A stretch of DNA of 64,000 nt from Tragulus kanchil. Its lineage: Eukaryota > Chordata > Mammalia > Artiodactyla > Tragulidae. Positions 12,131 through 23,055 of this stretch are shown piece by piece. The first letter of the stretch is position 1. Every line of letters begins with the position of its first letter. A model generated the notes under the pieces. That model did no database searches. It was not told the origin of the DNA and saw only the letters and a program-made list of their open reading frames with translations. Made by a program: the position numbers and the translations under genes. The DNA is taken from positions 94,337,001-94,401,000 of the forward strand of contig JAIOJX010000005.1 in NCBI GenBank assembly GCA_022376925.1, in the 5' to 3' direction.

Positions 12131-12324
12131 CGGCCTCCTCCTCCTCACTGGGCTCCAGGTGCTCCAGCTGGGCCAGGAGCAGGCGGGCTCTGTGCTCCAG
12201 GTCTGAGCCAGGCATGCTGAGCTCCGTGTAGGCCAGCAGCGTCTTCAGGCAGAGAAGTTCGGGGGGCTGGCAGAAATCCTCAGGGTAAAGGTGCAGCCAG
12301 GTGCCCAGGATGGAGGACAGGGCC
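12131..12324 (-). CDS. RALGDS-like exon 3: end of RasGEF N-terminal domain
   Basis: The minus strand reads an acceptor (tgactccccccag|ggccctg), then a peptide beginning ALSSILGTWLHLYPEDFCQPP and including LLCLKTLLAYTELSMPGSDLEHRARLLLAQLEHLEPSE, then the donor gccg|gtgagg. This is a close match to the RALGDS family segment 'SSILGTWL...DFCQPP...LNMPGSDLE.RA.LLLAQLE'. Ral guanine-nucleotide dissociation stimulators activate Ral GTPases downstream of Ras; this segment is structural and not catalytic. The exon is 194 bases long and in phase with exons 2 and 4. Family recognition is strong; the specific paralogue is not assigned. Confidence 0.85.
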
Positions 12325-12523
12325 CTGGGGGGAGTCAGGGGGGCAGCAGAGTCAGAGGCCTGGCCTTCCTGGCCCGCCGCGCCCCCGGGACGGCCCTGCG
12401 GTGACCTGGACCGCGGGGCCTTCTGCTCCTCCCGCTCCAGAGGCCAGCGGCCCTCCTCGTCCCATCTGACCCGGCAGTCCTGTGGCAGCCGAGACCCTCC
12501 CTCTTCGAGCAGAGTCAACTCAC

Positions 12524-12583
12524 GTTCTCAGCTGGTGCACGGGTCCCCCGTCCTCCTCAGCGCAAGGGAGCACGCATCCATAC
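12524..12583 (-). CDS. RALGDS-like exon 2, 60 bp
   Basis: The minus strand reads an acceptor (cctctag|gtatgg), then YGCVLPCAEEDGGPVHQLRT, then the donor agaac|gtgagt. RALGDS proteins have RYGC-LP-(S/D)EDGGPQDQL at this point, directly between the RasGEF N-terminal start and the SSILGTW block. The split codon AG|G joins exon 1 as Arg, and AC|G joins exon 3 as Thr. Correct splice sites and phases for such a short exon support a once-functional spliced gene rather than a retrocopy. Confidence 0.85.
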
Positions 12584-13205
12584 CTAGAGGAGGCCGGGAG
12601 GGCGTCACGCGGACAGTGCCGGGGACGCACCTGGATGGCATGGCTAGTGGGACAGTGGGACCCCCGGGAGAACTGAACCCTGGGGGGCAGGACTGCTGTC
12701 TGCTCCGTGCGCTCAGTGATGGCGGTTTCTCGCAAAGGGCCTGCACCCGGTGGGCCTTCTCCTCTGTGTGGAGACGGAAGGAGCCCAACCAGCCCCGTCG
12801 TGCACATCTGACGGGCCTGGGGTCCCCGATCCCTCCCCGGGACCCCTGGCTCTCTCTCGCCCAGGACAGGGCACCTCCCACACATCACCCGGCAAGCGGG
12901 AAGGCAGTCGGGTCCCCGGCCAAAGGCACAGAGACACCCGAGGCAGAGGCTGCCTCGTGGGGGGGGAGGGGGGAGGAACAGGGTAACGCAGCACCGCCAC
13001 CGCCTCTCCAGCAGACCTTGCCACGGGGCCAGGGCCCCAGAAAGCCCTTTCCAGGAAGGCCCCACTGTCACCCCGGGGACCGGCCCTCCCGGCACCCTCG
13101 TGGGCAGAGGGGCAGACAGGCTCAGACAGGTGGAGAGACACTCCCACCACTCGCACGGCTGCACTGTGGCCGAGTCCCCACTGGGCCATGGGGGGAGGCG
13201 CTCAC

Positions 13206-13399
13206 CTTGCGAAGATAAGGTCCAGCACCTGCTGGGTGGTGGCAAAAGCCCTGTAGGTGCCCAGGAAGGTGGCGAGGTAGGAGGGGTCTCCTCCCAGGAC
13301 GGCAGGCACCAGGTTCCCCACCAGCATCGCCAGCCTGCCTCTCGGGACACTCCGTTCCACGCACGTCCCCCTCCTGTCCCCCGTGGACACGTCGTCCTC
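13206..13399 (-). CDS. RALGDS-like exon 1 seen here: RasGEF N-terminal domain start
   Basis: The minus strand reads an acceptor (ttccaccccag|gaggac), then a peptide of 65 residues with LAMLVGNLVPAVLGGDPSYLATFLGTYRAFATTQQVLDLIFAR, then the donor gcaag|gtgagc. The motif LV..LVP...G.D.SY...FL.TYRAF.TTQQVLDL is diagnostic of the RasGEF N-terminal domain of RALGDS/RGL proteins. Further upstream exons, including the start codon, should lie above 13.4 kb, but I could not identify them. Exons 1-4 joined would give about 215 residues, far shorter than full RALGDS. Whether this is expressed or a pseudogene cannot be decided from sequence alone. Ruminants are known to carry extra RALGDS-like genes. Confidence 0.85.
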
Positions 13400-15222
13400 C
13401 TGGGGTGGAACACGGCAGAAGCACGAGTCAGGGCCGGCACCGCGGACACCAGGAGGGCCGGGCCTGCAGCTCACAGGGAGTCCCCGAGCCTCCGGGGCTC
13501 GGGGCAGGAGGGGGGCCAGGAGCGTCCTCAGCGCACTCAAGGTCCCGGCATCACCGGTGACCCGGCGGAGGGGGATGCTTCCATCCAGGAGCGTCGCAGG
13601 GCCGTCTGTCGGCACATCTCACAACTCCCTGCGTCTGCGTCTCCGTCTCCGCTGCATCACCCCTGTGCTGGTTATCGAACCCTCCCATCTGGGGCGGAGA
13701 ACACAGAGGCGGATCCCGGGGTGGGAGGGACCAGGATTCTCAGGCCAACCTGGAGATGGGAGTTACAACGGGAGACTCTGCGGACCCAAGCAGAAATGTT
13801 CCTGAGGGAACGCGAAGGGAATCCTCTCAGAGGCTTCCTGAGAGTCCCACGTGCAGATGAACAGACTTTGCGTCTGGACGAGGCAGGGCCTGGGCTGGGA
13901 GGGCTGGGCGGCACGGGAGACGGGGCCCACGTTCTCCGGCAAGCAGGACTCTCGGAGGGACTCGGGGGACGGGCAGGGCCACTCTGGGACCCGGGCCCCC
14001 CTGGGGGTGGGGTCTCTTTCGGGCCGACACTCACCCTCGGCCTGCCCCGGGCGCTCTGGCTGGTGCAGGGCTCCTGCCCCTCGCGCAGGGACACGCAGCA
14101 GGGGGCTCCACGGACTGGCTCTTGTCCGACCTCCGCTGTGGAGCCCTGTGAACACAGAGCCCGGCAGCCAGGCACAACGACTCAGCCCCGGCCGGCTGTC
14201 TGTGCCGCTGCTCACACCCGCAGACATCTCCCCTCAGACACACGCACCAGCCCCTCTTCAAACTGGCCTCCACCCAGCACTCTGAAGCGCCCACAACCCG
14301 AGCACCTCGGATCCACACTGAGACACAGGAGAGCACCTCGGGACTCCTATTCCCCACCACCAGCCTCTCCTCAGGTGTGACCGTGACAGGTCCACCAGGT
14401 GACCGGAGGCCCCACCGATCCACTGGTGCCCAGAGGACAGAACCTCCTCTCAAGTCCCCCCGGCCCCCTCCAGAGACGAAGGAAGGTGGGGCTGCCCGCA
14501 GGCGTGGCCAGGCCCGGAGGGGTCTGCTCCAGGCCACCGCGTGGTACCTTAGCGGACCTCCTGGTAGAGGACCGGAGGCGTCCGCGTGCAGTGGTGAACC
14601 ATCTACAACATCGGGAAAACCTCTCCCTCCAGGCTTTCCTGAAGCGAAGCCCTGCTCACTGGAGACAGAGCGGGACATCTTTCTCTATCAAGCGTCTCCA
14701 GCCAAGTGAGCTGGCTGTTGGGGCTGTTGATAGAATGTGGGTGCCTGGTTACGGGGTTCTGAGTTCTGTTGGGGTCTGTTGTCCAGGAAGTGACTCCCCC
14801 TCGCCCCGGGGCTGCTTCCTGGAACCCCTTCCTCAGATCACACCTGTGCACACAGCCCCCCGGGGATCCTGCTCACCGCTTCTCCAAGCAGCCCGGAGCT
14901 CACGCAGTTAGACCCCACGGCCCTCCCCACAGCTCCCGGGCAGGCACTGTGGGCAGTTCTGAGAGAGGCCTGCCTCCAGACTCCTACCTGTTCTCCATCC
15001 TGGAGAAGTCCTCGTGGCTCTCAAGCCTTTCTTCCCACCTGCACCCTGGTGATGATTCTAGCCTGTCCTTCTAGGGACGTCCTCAGGCATAGGTGGAGGA
15101 AGACTGAAACCAACTGGAAGCAGGCGTGGAGGCAGTGCTGCCGACCCCCATCTCTTCTTCTTCCCTTCCTTCTGTCGGTCCACCTTCTGATCCTACCCCA
15201 TAGTCCTTCTTCTAGTCATTGT

Positions 15223-15225
<3 letters not shown>
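13400..15225. other. GC-rich unique DNA upstream of RALGDS-like exons
   Basis: There are long open frames on both strands but none resembles a known protein. They follow from high GC content. It probably holds introns, 5' exons or the promoter region of the RALGDS-like gene, which I could not resolve. Confidence 0.4.

Positions 15226-15226
<1 letters not shown>

Positions 15227-15262
<36 letters not shown>
15227..15262. repeat. (GT)n microsatellite
   Basis: About 18 uninterrupted GT units, followed by gcgtgcacgg. Confidence 0.97.
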
Positions 15263-15265
<3 letters not shown>

Positions 15266-16218
15266 CACGGGTACATGCCAGTTCTCACTCTGGGAGGCAA
15301 ACAGGAAAGTCCACCCATGTGGCGGGATGGCAAGAGCTTCCTAAGATCTTAGAGTTTCCAATTTTCAAAGCAGTCCCTTCACGGGGCTCACAGTCTGGCA
15401 GTCTCAGCTTTGCTGGCTGGACTCAGAGTGGCCCAGGGACAGACTGGGAGATGACAGGCTGCCAGCACCAGACAGATAGGACCATCTCATTTGCAGCTGC
15501 TTTTATGTTTCCATCCGTAAATGCCCCTCCTCAAGATGAAGGCTGGCTGTCTCATTTTATCCAGGCCCAATTCCAGTATAAAGAGTCCACCAGGAGCAAG
15601 AGTAGTTTTAATCAGTTGGAGGACAAAGATCTTTAGCTTTGTCTGAAATCTCCTGATAAGCAGCTACTGTTGGGGACTTCATTAGGAAAAGGGCTTAGAT
15701 CTTATCTAACTTCCTAAATTGTCCAAGTGTTAATTGGCCCTGAATTGCCCTCTGGAAATCCCTCCCCACATATCCTTGCTGCAGCAGCTCCATTTCCCCA
15801 CCTCCTCAATCCAGAACCCTGGGGCTCTGTCTCCTTCCCTCCTCTCCCCCTTGCAGTCACCTCATCCCCTGGCCCTGAATCCCAAGTCCAGAACGCACTC
15901 CTCACCTCTCTGCACTTCCCTCCGCTCTCCTAGTGCAGGTCACCACCAACAGTTTCTCGCTCCCTCTGATCCAGGAGGAGGACGTAGAACAGACAAATCT
16001 GTTCTTGTTACTCTGCTAACAAATTGGAAATCTATCAGCAGCAGCCTGTGGGAAAGATCCAGCTCTTCCAGCCAGAGCTCAAGCCCCTCTTCCTGCCAGC
16101 AGCCCCCTTGTTTGCTCCCTTCAGTCCAGCCACAATGGCCTCTACCTGTTCTTCCAAGGCCGCCCCCTCCCTAGCCTTCAGAAGCCCAGCCTGGGACTCC
16201 ATTGAGCTCTTTACCTGG
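15263..16218. other. Unique DNA, no gene recognised
   Basis: Moderately GC-rich, with C/T-rich stretches near 15760-15960. No splice-flanked exon with a recognisable protein and no interspersed repeat was identified. Confidence 0.4.
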
Positions 16219-16434
16219 ATGACTCCTCCTTCAGGTCTTGCAGGAAGTTGCTCTGCGGTGGGCATTCTCTTCCTCCCCCAGGGCTCTGTCCGGGGAGCTT
16301 TCCTTTTGTCCCGCTGGGGCCCAGGTACTTGCCAGAGGCTATGGCAGGAGTTTGGAACCCTAGGCAACCTCAGGTGCTCAGATTCGGAATTGCTTCAGCC
16401 TCTGGCGGCCAGGTAGGTGAGTCCAGCGGGCTCT

Positions 16435-16454
16435 GTCGCCCCCTGGTGACCAGG
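16435..16454 (-). promoter_or_regulatory. CTCF-like motif
   Basis: The plus strand reads gtcgccccctggtgaccagg. Its reverse complement contains the CTCF core cacCAGGGGGCGac. An exact copy sits at 17611-17630 because of D5. The prediction is by motif only. Confidence 0.45.
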
Positions 16455-17610
16455 GGAGAAGAGGCCTGGCGGGGCTCTCAGCTTTGCTGCCTGGCTGATT
16501 TTCCAGGCGGAATTTAGAGACCAAGGAAACAAGCCAGACCTGAGGCAGGGCTTCCGGATCCTGCCCACTCCTTATCTCTTGCAGCCCCCCACCCCACCCC
16601 CTTTAGTCTCCTGGATCAGTGGTTTGCACACCTGGGTGCAAATCTTCACTTCTGGTGTTCCACTATGTGGCTGATACGGCTGGTGCATCACCTTTATTCT
16701 TTTATTAAATGTGCTGGGGACTGTTCGAGGCCAAGGAGTACTGCAGAGAAAAACCTACAAAAAGCCTGCTGTCCTGAAGCTTATAGTCTAGTGTGGGGAG
16801 ACCCATCATCAGCATGTGTACTTGGATCTGGACCCTCCCATCTCTCTCCAGCTACCACCCCATGTCTCCTCCTTAAAGCAAATACTGTCAGATACCTGTC
16901 TAGACTCCTCTCCCACTGCTCTGTTGGAAAGGTCCGTCTGGGAGAAGAGCATTCTGGGTGGAGCCAATAGCCAGTGCACAGGTGGGTTCAAGGGATTCCA
17001 GTAGGTCAGGGTGCTGGGGTGGCTGGGAGGGCAGAGTGGGCTGAGTCCTGGGGGGAAAGTGTAGTGGGAGGTGGGCCTTTCTCGGGGAGGCATAAGGGCT
17101 CGTGGCCCCGGAGTAGCAAATGGACACTCAGGAACTGCATCCCTTTGGCCCCTGAAGCTGAGAAAACCTTCGGGGGACAAGAGAGGAGGCATCTTGGGAC
17201 CATTAGGAGCTATTGCAATGGGCTGAGAAGAGGCTGGATTCTGGCTCTAAGTTGAAGTGAGAGCAGACAGGATTTACTATTTGATTTGATATGGAGTTGG
17301 AGGGGATCTCACAAGTTTCTGACCATTAGAAAGGCTGGAATTGTCACGGAACTTGGGAAGTATGTTTGGGAGAGGGAGGAGCTCACCTTTGAACATGACT
17401 CCTCCTTCAGGTCTTGCAGGAAGTTGCTCTGCGGTGGGCATTCTCTTCCTCCCCCAGGGCTCTGTCCGGGGAGCTTTCCTTTTGTCCCGCTGGGGCCCAG
17501 GTACTTGCCAGAGGCTATGGCAGGAGTTTGGAACCCTAGGCAACCTCAGGTGCTCAGATTCGGAATTGCTTCAGCCTCTGGCGGCCAGGTAGGTGAGTCC
17601 AGCGGGCTCT

Positions 17611-17630
17611 GTCGCCCCCTGGTGACCAGG
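17611..17630 (-). promoter_or_regulatory. CTCF-like motif, D5 copy
   Basis: Identical to the motif at 16435-16454; see that entry. Confidence 0.4.
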
Positions 17631-18589
17631 GGAGAAGAGGCCTGGCGGGGCTCTCAGCTTTGCTGCCTGGCTGATTTTCCAGGCGGAATTTAGAGACCAA
17701 GGAAACAAGCCAGACCTGAGGCAGGGCTTCCGGATCCTGCCCACTCCTTATCTCTTGCAGCCCCCCACCCCACCCCCTTTAGTCTCCTGGATCAGTGGTT
17801 TGCACACCTGGGTGCAAATCTTCACTTCTGGTGTTCCACTATGTGGCTGATACGGCTGGTGCATCACCTTTATTCTTTTATTAAATGTGCTGGGGACTGT
17901 TCGAGGCCAAGGAGTACTGCAGAGAAAAAAACCTACAAAAAGCCTGCTGTCCTGAAGCTTATAGTCTAGTGTGGGGAGACCCATCATCAGCATGTGTACT
18001 TGGATCTGGACCCTCCCATCTCTCTCCAGCTACCACCCCATGTCTCCTCCTTAAAGCAAATACTGTCAGATACCTGTCTAGACTCCTCTCCCACTGCTCT
18101 GTTGGAAAGGTCCGTCTGGGAGAAGAGCATTCTGGGTGGAGCCAATAGCCAGTGCACAGGTGGGTTCAAGGGATTCCAGTAGGTCAGGGTGCTGGGGTGG
18201 CTGGGAGGGCAGAGTGGGCTGAGTCCTGGGGGGAAAGTGTAGTGGGAGGTGGGCCTTTCTCGGGGAGGCATAAGGGCTCGTGGCCCCGGAGTAGCAAATG
18301 GACACTCAGGAACTGCATCCCTTTGGCCCCTGAAGCTGAGAAAAACCTTCGGGGGACAAGAGAGGAGGCATCTTGGGACCATTAGGAGCTATTGCAATGG
18401 GCTGAGAAGAGGCTGGATTCTGGCTCTAAGTTGAAGTGAGAGCAGACAGGATTTACTATTTGATTTGATATGGAGTTGGAGGGGATCTCACAAGTTTCTG
18501 ACCATTAGAAAGGCTGGAATTGTCAGAACGGGGAAGACAGTTGGAGAAGTATGTTTGGGGAGAGGGAGGGGAGCTCACCTTTGAACATG

Positions 18590-19448
18590 TCCAGTTAGAA
18601 CTGAATAGATGACCTCTAGGAGTGATGCTGGTTACATGATAAGGATAAAAGAGCCAGGAATTCACTGGAGATCTAGGCTGGAAATCAAGGTTTGGGAGTC
18701 ATGGGCAGATGGCATTTAAAGCCCTGAAACTAGCTGAGACCATCCAGATAGTGATGGTGAAAAGCGCAAAGCATGTGGGTATATTGGGGATGGTGTGGAG
18801 TAGAACAGACCAGGCAGAAAGCTGGGGGTAAGAGGAAAACCGGGAAGGACGGGGAGGTGGGTGAAGCCAAGGGAAGGGAGTGTTTCCTGGAGGAGGGATG
18901 GTCAGTTGGACCAAATGCTGGCGGAACAGGATGAGGGCCGAGAGGGGATCCCTGGATTCAGCAGCACAGAGGCCTTGAGTGGCTTTGACAGAGCAGCTGG
19001 GTGAACGGTGGGGGTGAAGCCTGACCAGCGTGGATTCTAGAAAGACTGGAGGAGAGCTGGAGGGGAGTCTAGACGAGTCTCTGACAGTGTTTGCTTTAAA
19101 GGCAAGGAGAGTTGGGCCAGTCAGAGGGAGGAACGCCCTGATGCAGGACAGGGGAGAGTGGCTGGAGTCATGTCCTAGGGTGGAGGGCTTGACTCTTCAG
19201 GAGCTTGAGCACCTCACGCACAGAAACAAGAGCGAGAACAGCCTGGTGCACAGGTGTAGCTGGGGTGGGGGGTGGGAGTGGTTTGTCCTAGTCCTCTCTC
19301 TTTTTATTTTTTTTTAACTTGTGAACTCTATTTACAGAAAAGCACATAAAACATATAGCACTTTACGAATGATGTAAGCACCCTGTGTAACCATCACCTG
19401 GGGTAAAACATAAAAAGACACATTATTAACACCTTAAAAAGAAATTTC
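18590..19448. other. Unique purine-rich DNA
   Basis: G/A-rich up to about 19280, then AT-rich. No recognisable gene. Confidence 0.4.
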
Positions 19449-19449
19449 C

Positions 19450-19600
19450 CGGGACTTCCCTGGTGGTCCAGTGGCTAAAACTCTGTGCTCCCAATGCAGG
19501 GGGCCTGGGTTTGATCCCTGGTCAGGGAACTAGAGCCTACATGCTACAACTGAGACCCAGTGCAGCCAAATAAATATAAATAAAATAATAATAATAATAA
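19450..19600 (+). mobile_element. tRNA-derived ruminant SINE (CHR type), short
   Basis: Begins gggacttccctggtggtcca, has a box-B-like ggtttgatccctggtcaggg, and ends in a (taa)n tail after ccaaataaatataa. Confidence 0.85.
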
Positions 19601-19861
19601 AAAAGAAACTTTCCTGTGCTCCTCTCCAATCAGATCTTTTCCTTCTGCTCTAGATGTATCACCATTCTGCCTTCACTGATGTTATTTTAAAAATAACTTT
19701 GCCATCTAAATGTACTCTTGAACCATTTTGGCTGTTATTTAACTTCATTTGTTTTTGTTTATATTTATTTTTTCCAACTTTATCAATGTATAGTTGATGA
19801 ATAAAATGTAAGATACAGAAAGTATACAGTGTTGTAACAGTAGGGAAAGGGGCAGGGCACA

Positions 19862-20240
19862 ATTTTTTTCAAGGAATGACAAGGCCCAAGGACACAGCAT
19901 AAGATAATTAGAATCAAATGGGTCCAGGATGGCAGACTAGACCTTGACCCTCAGTCAGCAAGCTGAATGACACACCCAGAGGCACCAGGACAGTCCCACC
20001 CCTTTCCCAAAAGAGATGGAATAATCCTCCCACTCATTAGCATATGAAATTACCCAGCCCATGAAAACCAAGAATGCCTCAGGATTCACCCTTTTCCATG
20101 GCCCATACTCTGTCTGTGGAGTGTACTGTTCTCTGAATCTGAATAAATCCATTTCTTACCTATCACATTGTCTCTCACTGAACTCTTTTCTGTGAGGAGA
20201 CATGAAGAACCTGAACTCCATTAGGTCCTGAAACCAGGTA
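19862..20240 (+). mobile_element. Probable endogenous retrovirus LTR (solo or truncated)
   Basis: Has LTR layout: a short-repeat U3-like part, then an aataaa at about 20142 followed by a t-rich U5-like end (ttgtctctcactgaactctt, gaggagacatgaagaacc). No gag, pol or env coding is present. The copy at about 21021-21399 is due to D6. Family not assigned. Confidence 0.5.
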
Positions 20241-20244
20241 TGGT

Positions 20245-20370
20245 GGGTTTTGGCTGGGTTTGAGTCCCAGCCACGTGGGTTCAAGTCCCAAGCGGGGTTT
20301 TGGCTGGATTCAAACCCCAGCCATGTAGTTTCAACTCCCAAATTGGGTTTTGGGTTTAAGTCCCAATCCA
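20245..20370. repeat. Three degenerate units of about 50 bp beside the LTR
   Basis: Units start ggttttggctggg (20246), ggttttggctgga (20296) and ggttttgggttta (20345). Each carries a ttcaa(g/a)tccca-like or caaaccccagcca box. They lie immediately downstream of the LTR-like end, where a primer binding site and leader would be expected. Duplicated at about 21404-21529 by D6. Confidence 0.6.
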
Positions 20371-20394
20371 AAGAGAAGGGTTTCAGTGTGATAT

Positions 20395-20690
20395 TTGATA
20401 GGACTATACATAGTGAAATAATTCCCCTCATTTTAATGAATATATTCATTACTTCACACATTTACTTTCTTTATGGTAAGAACATATAAGTTCTATCTTA
20501 GCAAATTTTAATTACATAGTGTACTGTTATCATCTGTATATAGTCACCATGCTATATATTAGATCCTGAGACCTTATTCATCTTTATAACTGAAGGTTGT
20601 ATCCTTTTACCAACCTCCTCCTATTTCTCTTCCATAACCCCTGGAAACCACGGTTTCACTAACTTTCACTAATTTTTTATTGGGTTGCAA
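20395..20690 (-). mobile_element. Old L1 3' UTR fragment
   Basis: The text from catagtgaaataattcccc to ctggaaaccacggtttcact is typical of mammalian L1 3' UTR in reverse orientation. Repeated at about 21554-21849 by D6. Confidence 0.65.
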
Positions 20691-20930
20691 TTTTAATTCT
20701 TTATTGCTGCATAAAATATACCCTAAAACTTAGTGGCTTCACACAAACATGAGTGTATTTTGTGAACCTTCAGTATGAGCAGGGCTTGACCTCACCTTGG
20801 ATAATTCAAGGCTAGGATCTGGATTAACTAGAGAAGGACTTCCTCAAACCATGGTAGTCCAAATATCATCAGATTTCTTACGTAACAGCCAGTTTCCCCA
20901 GAGCAAGCACTGCAAACCGATTTTTGTGTG
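20691..20930. mobile_element. Ancient interspersed repeat, family not assigned
   Basis: Contains attgctgcataaaatatacc and aaacttagtggcttcacaca, a pattern shared by an old mammalian repeat family. It continues past D6 to about 22215 (gaccaagtcacaaggcc-like block near 22150-22200). Confidence 0.4.
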
Positions 20931-22234
20931 CTAGAACTTTATCAATGTATAGTTGATGAATAAAATGTAAGATACAGAAAGTATACAGTGTTGTAACAGT
21001 AGGGAAAGGGGCAGGGCACAATTTTTTTCAAGGAATGACAAGGCCCAAGGACACAGCATAAGATAATTAGAATCAAATGGGTCCAGGATGGCAGACTAGA
21101 CCTTGACCCTCAGTCAGCAAGCTGAATGACACACCCAGAGGCACCAGGACAGTCCCACCCCTTTCCCAAAAGAGATGGAATAATCCTCCCACTCATTAGC
21201 ATATGAAATTACCCAGCCCATGAAAACCAAGAATGCCTCAGGATTCACCCTTTTCCATGGCCCATACTCTGTCTGTGGAGTGTACTGTTCTCTGAATCTG
21301 AATAAATCCATTTCTTACCTATCACATTGTCTCTCACTGAACTCTTTTCTGTGAGGAGACATGAAGAACCTGAACTCCATTAGGTCCTGAAACCAGGTAT
21401 GGTGGGTTTTGGCTGGGTTTGAGTCCCAGCCACGTGGGTTCAAGTCCCAAGCGGGGTTTTGGCTGGATTCAAACCCCAGCCATGTAGTTTCAACTCCCAA
21501 ATTGGGTTTTGGGTTTAAGTCCCAATCCAAAGAGAAGGGTTTCAGTGTGATATTTGATAGGACTATACATAGTGAAATAATTCCCCTCATTTTAATGAAT
21601 ATATTCATTACTTCACACATTTACTTTCTTTATGGTAAGAACATATAAGTTCTATCTTAGCAAATTTTAATTACATAGTGTACTGTTATCATCTGTATAT
21701 AGTCACCATGCTATATATTAGATCCTGAGACCTTATTCATCTTTATAACTGAAGGTTGTATCCTTTTACCAACCTCCTCCTATTTCTCTTCCATAACCCC
21801 TGGAAACCACGGTTTCACTAACTTTCACTAATTTTTTATTGGGTTGCAATTTTAATTCTTTATTGCTGCATAAAATATACCCTAAAACTTAGTGGCTTCA
21901 CACAAACATGAGTGTATTTTGTGAACCTTCAGTATGAGCAGGGCTTGACCTCACCTTGGATAATTCAAGGCTAGGATCTGGATTAACTAGAGAAGGACTT
22001 CCTCAAACCATGGTAGTCCAAATATCATCAGATTTCTTACGTAACAGCCAGTTTCCCCCAGAGCAAGCACTGCAAACCATGTGTGTGGGAGCTGCAAGGC
22101 TGCTTCTGACCTAGTCTTGCAAGTCCCAGAGGTGTTCTATTCATCAAGCAAGTGACTAAGGTCAGCCAGATTCAAGGGAAGGTAAATCGGATGTCATCTT
22201 TCAAGTGAGGAATTATGAGGAATATCTTCTGCAG

Positions 22235-22850
22235 TTGCACAGTTGTTTCTTATTAAGTTATAGAAGTTCTTTATATATTCTGTGTTGGCCTAATGTCGGC
22301 AAAAGTTTTGAAACAATCTCTTCCATCATGGTTTTCTTTTCACTCTCTTTATATCTTTCCCACTTTATGGATAATGCTTTTTGAATCTTAAGAAGTTGTT
22401 CTCTCTCTCTCTTTCAGGGTCATGAAAATATTCTCTTGAAAGCTTTCCAACTTCTAAAAGCTTTCAATGCCTTTTAAATTTAGGTCTTTAATCCACCTGT
22501 AATCTACTTTAGCATGTGGTGAAGTAGAAGTCTTTTCCTCAGTAAGTAGCACTTACTAAGAAGAATATCATTGATCCACTGCCTGGCTGTGCCACTTCTC
22601 CAGTTATCAATTGTTGTGTATGTAAATGTCTTTTCTTGTAGCCTGAATGCTTCCTTGATATGTGCTTTGGCAAGATGTTTCAAGCTCATCTTGTACATTG
22701 CCTGCCCAAGACTAGAATCAGCTATTTCTTCCAGAAGCCTTGGTTTCCTTTATTAAGGAAGGAATCCTCCTTGCTACTGAGTTGATCACTGTTTCTAGTT
22801 CTTTCCCATGGGAAGAGCTGGAAATTACACATATGGTAAAATACTCTGGG
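22235..22850 (-). mobile_element. L1 ORF2 fragment, reverse orientation
   Basis: Contains ttaggtctttaatccacctg and atagaagttctttatatatt, both standard text of L1 in reverse orientation. Frames are broken throughout. Confidence 0.7.
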
Positions 22851-23055
22851 AGTTTATATTAATACATCCAATTCAAATGGAGAATTGAATAGTTTCTACT
22901 TAATTTCTTCAGCTACATCTGTATCTCCTTTACACTGGCAATTGTGATTCTCAAGAACACCAGAAATAATTGAATTAGAATATCTAATTAGTCACTTGTT
23001 TTATCTCAACTTATGCACACAGAGGTTCAGAATAATAATATCCACAATACCACAC
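22851..23055. other. AT-rich DNA between L1 fragments
   Basis: Nothing recognised. Confidence 0.4.

Larger units (their letters stand above)
16219..18589. repeat. Tandem duplication D5, period 1176-1179 bp
   Basis: Copy A is 16219-17394 and copy B is 17395-18589. The period drifts from 1176 to 1179 through A-run differences at about 16746/17924 and 17161/18340. The last 50 bases of copy A (about 17345-17394) lack about a dozen bases present in copy B (18526-18580). No gene is recognised inside. Confidence 0.95.
19776..22078. repeat. Tandem duplication D6, period 1159 bp
   Basis: Copy A is 19776-20934 and copy B is 20935-22078. The duplicated unit holds an LTR-like piece, a set of 50-bp repeats and an L1 3' UTR. 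The last 20 bases of copy A (accgatttttgtgtgctag) differ from the true continuation in copy B. Confidence 0.95.

Noticed and set aside
12301..14380. Plus-strand open frames of 305 and 426 codons
   Set aside because: They are antisense to the RALGDS-like exons and their GC-rich introns. No protein similarity was recognised, and the minus strand has the splice sites and the family motifs.
19862..20240. A coding-competent endogenous retrovirus
   Set aside because: Only LTR-like sequence is present here and at 25266 and 61340. No gag, pol or env frames are nearby.
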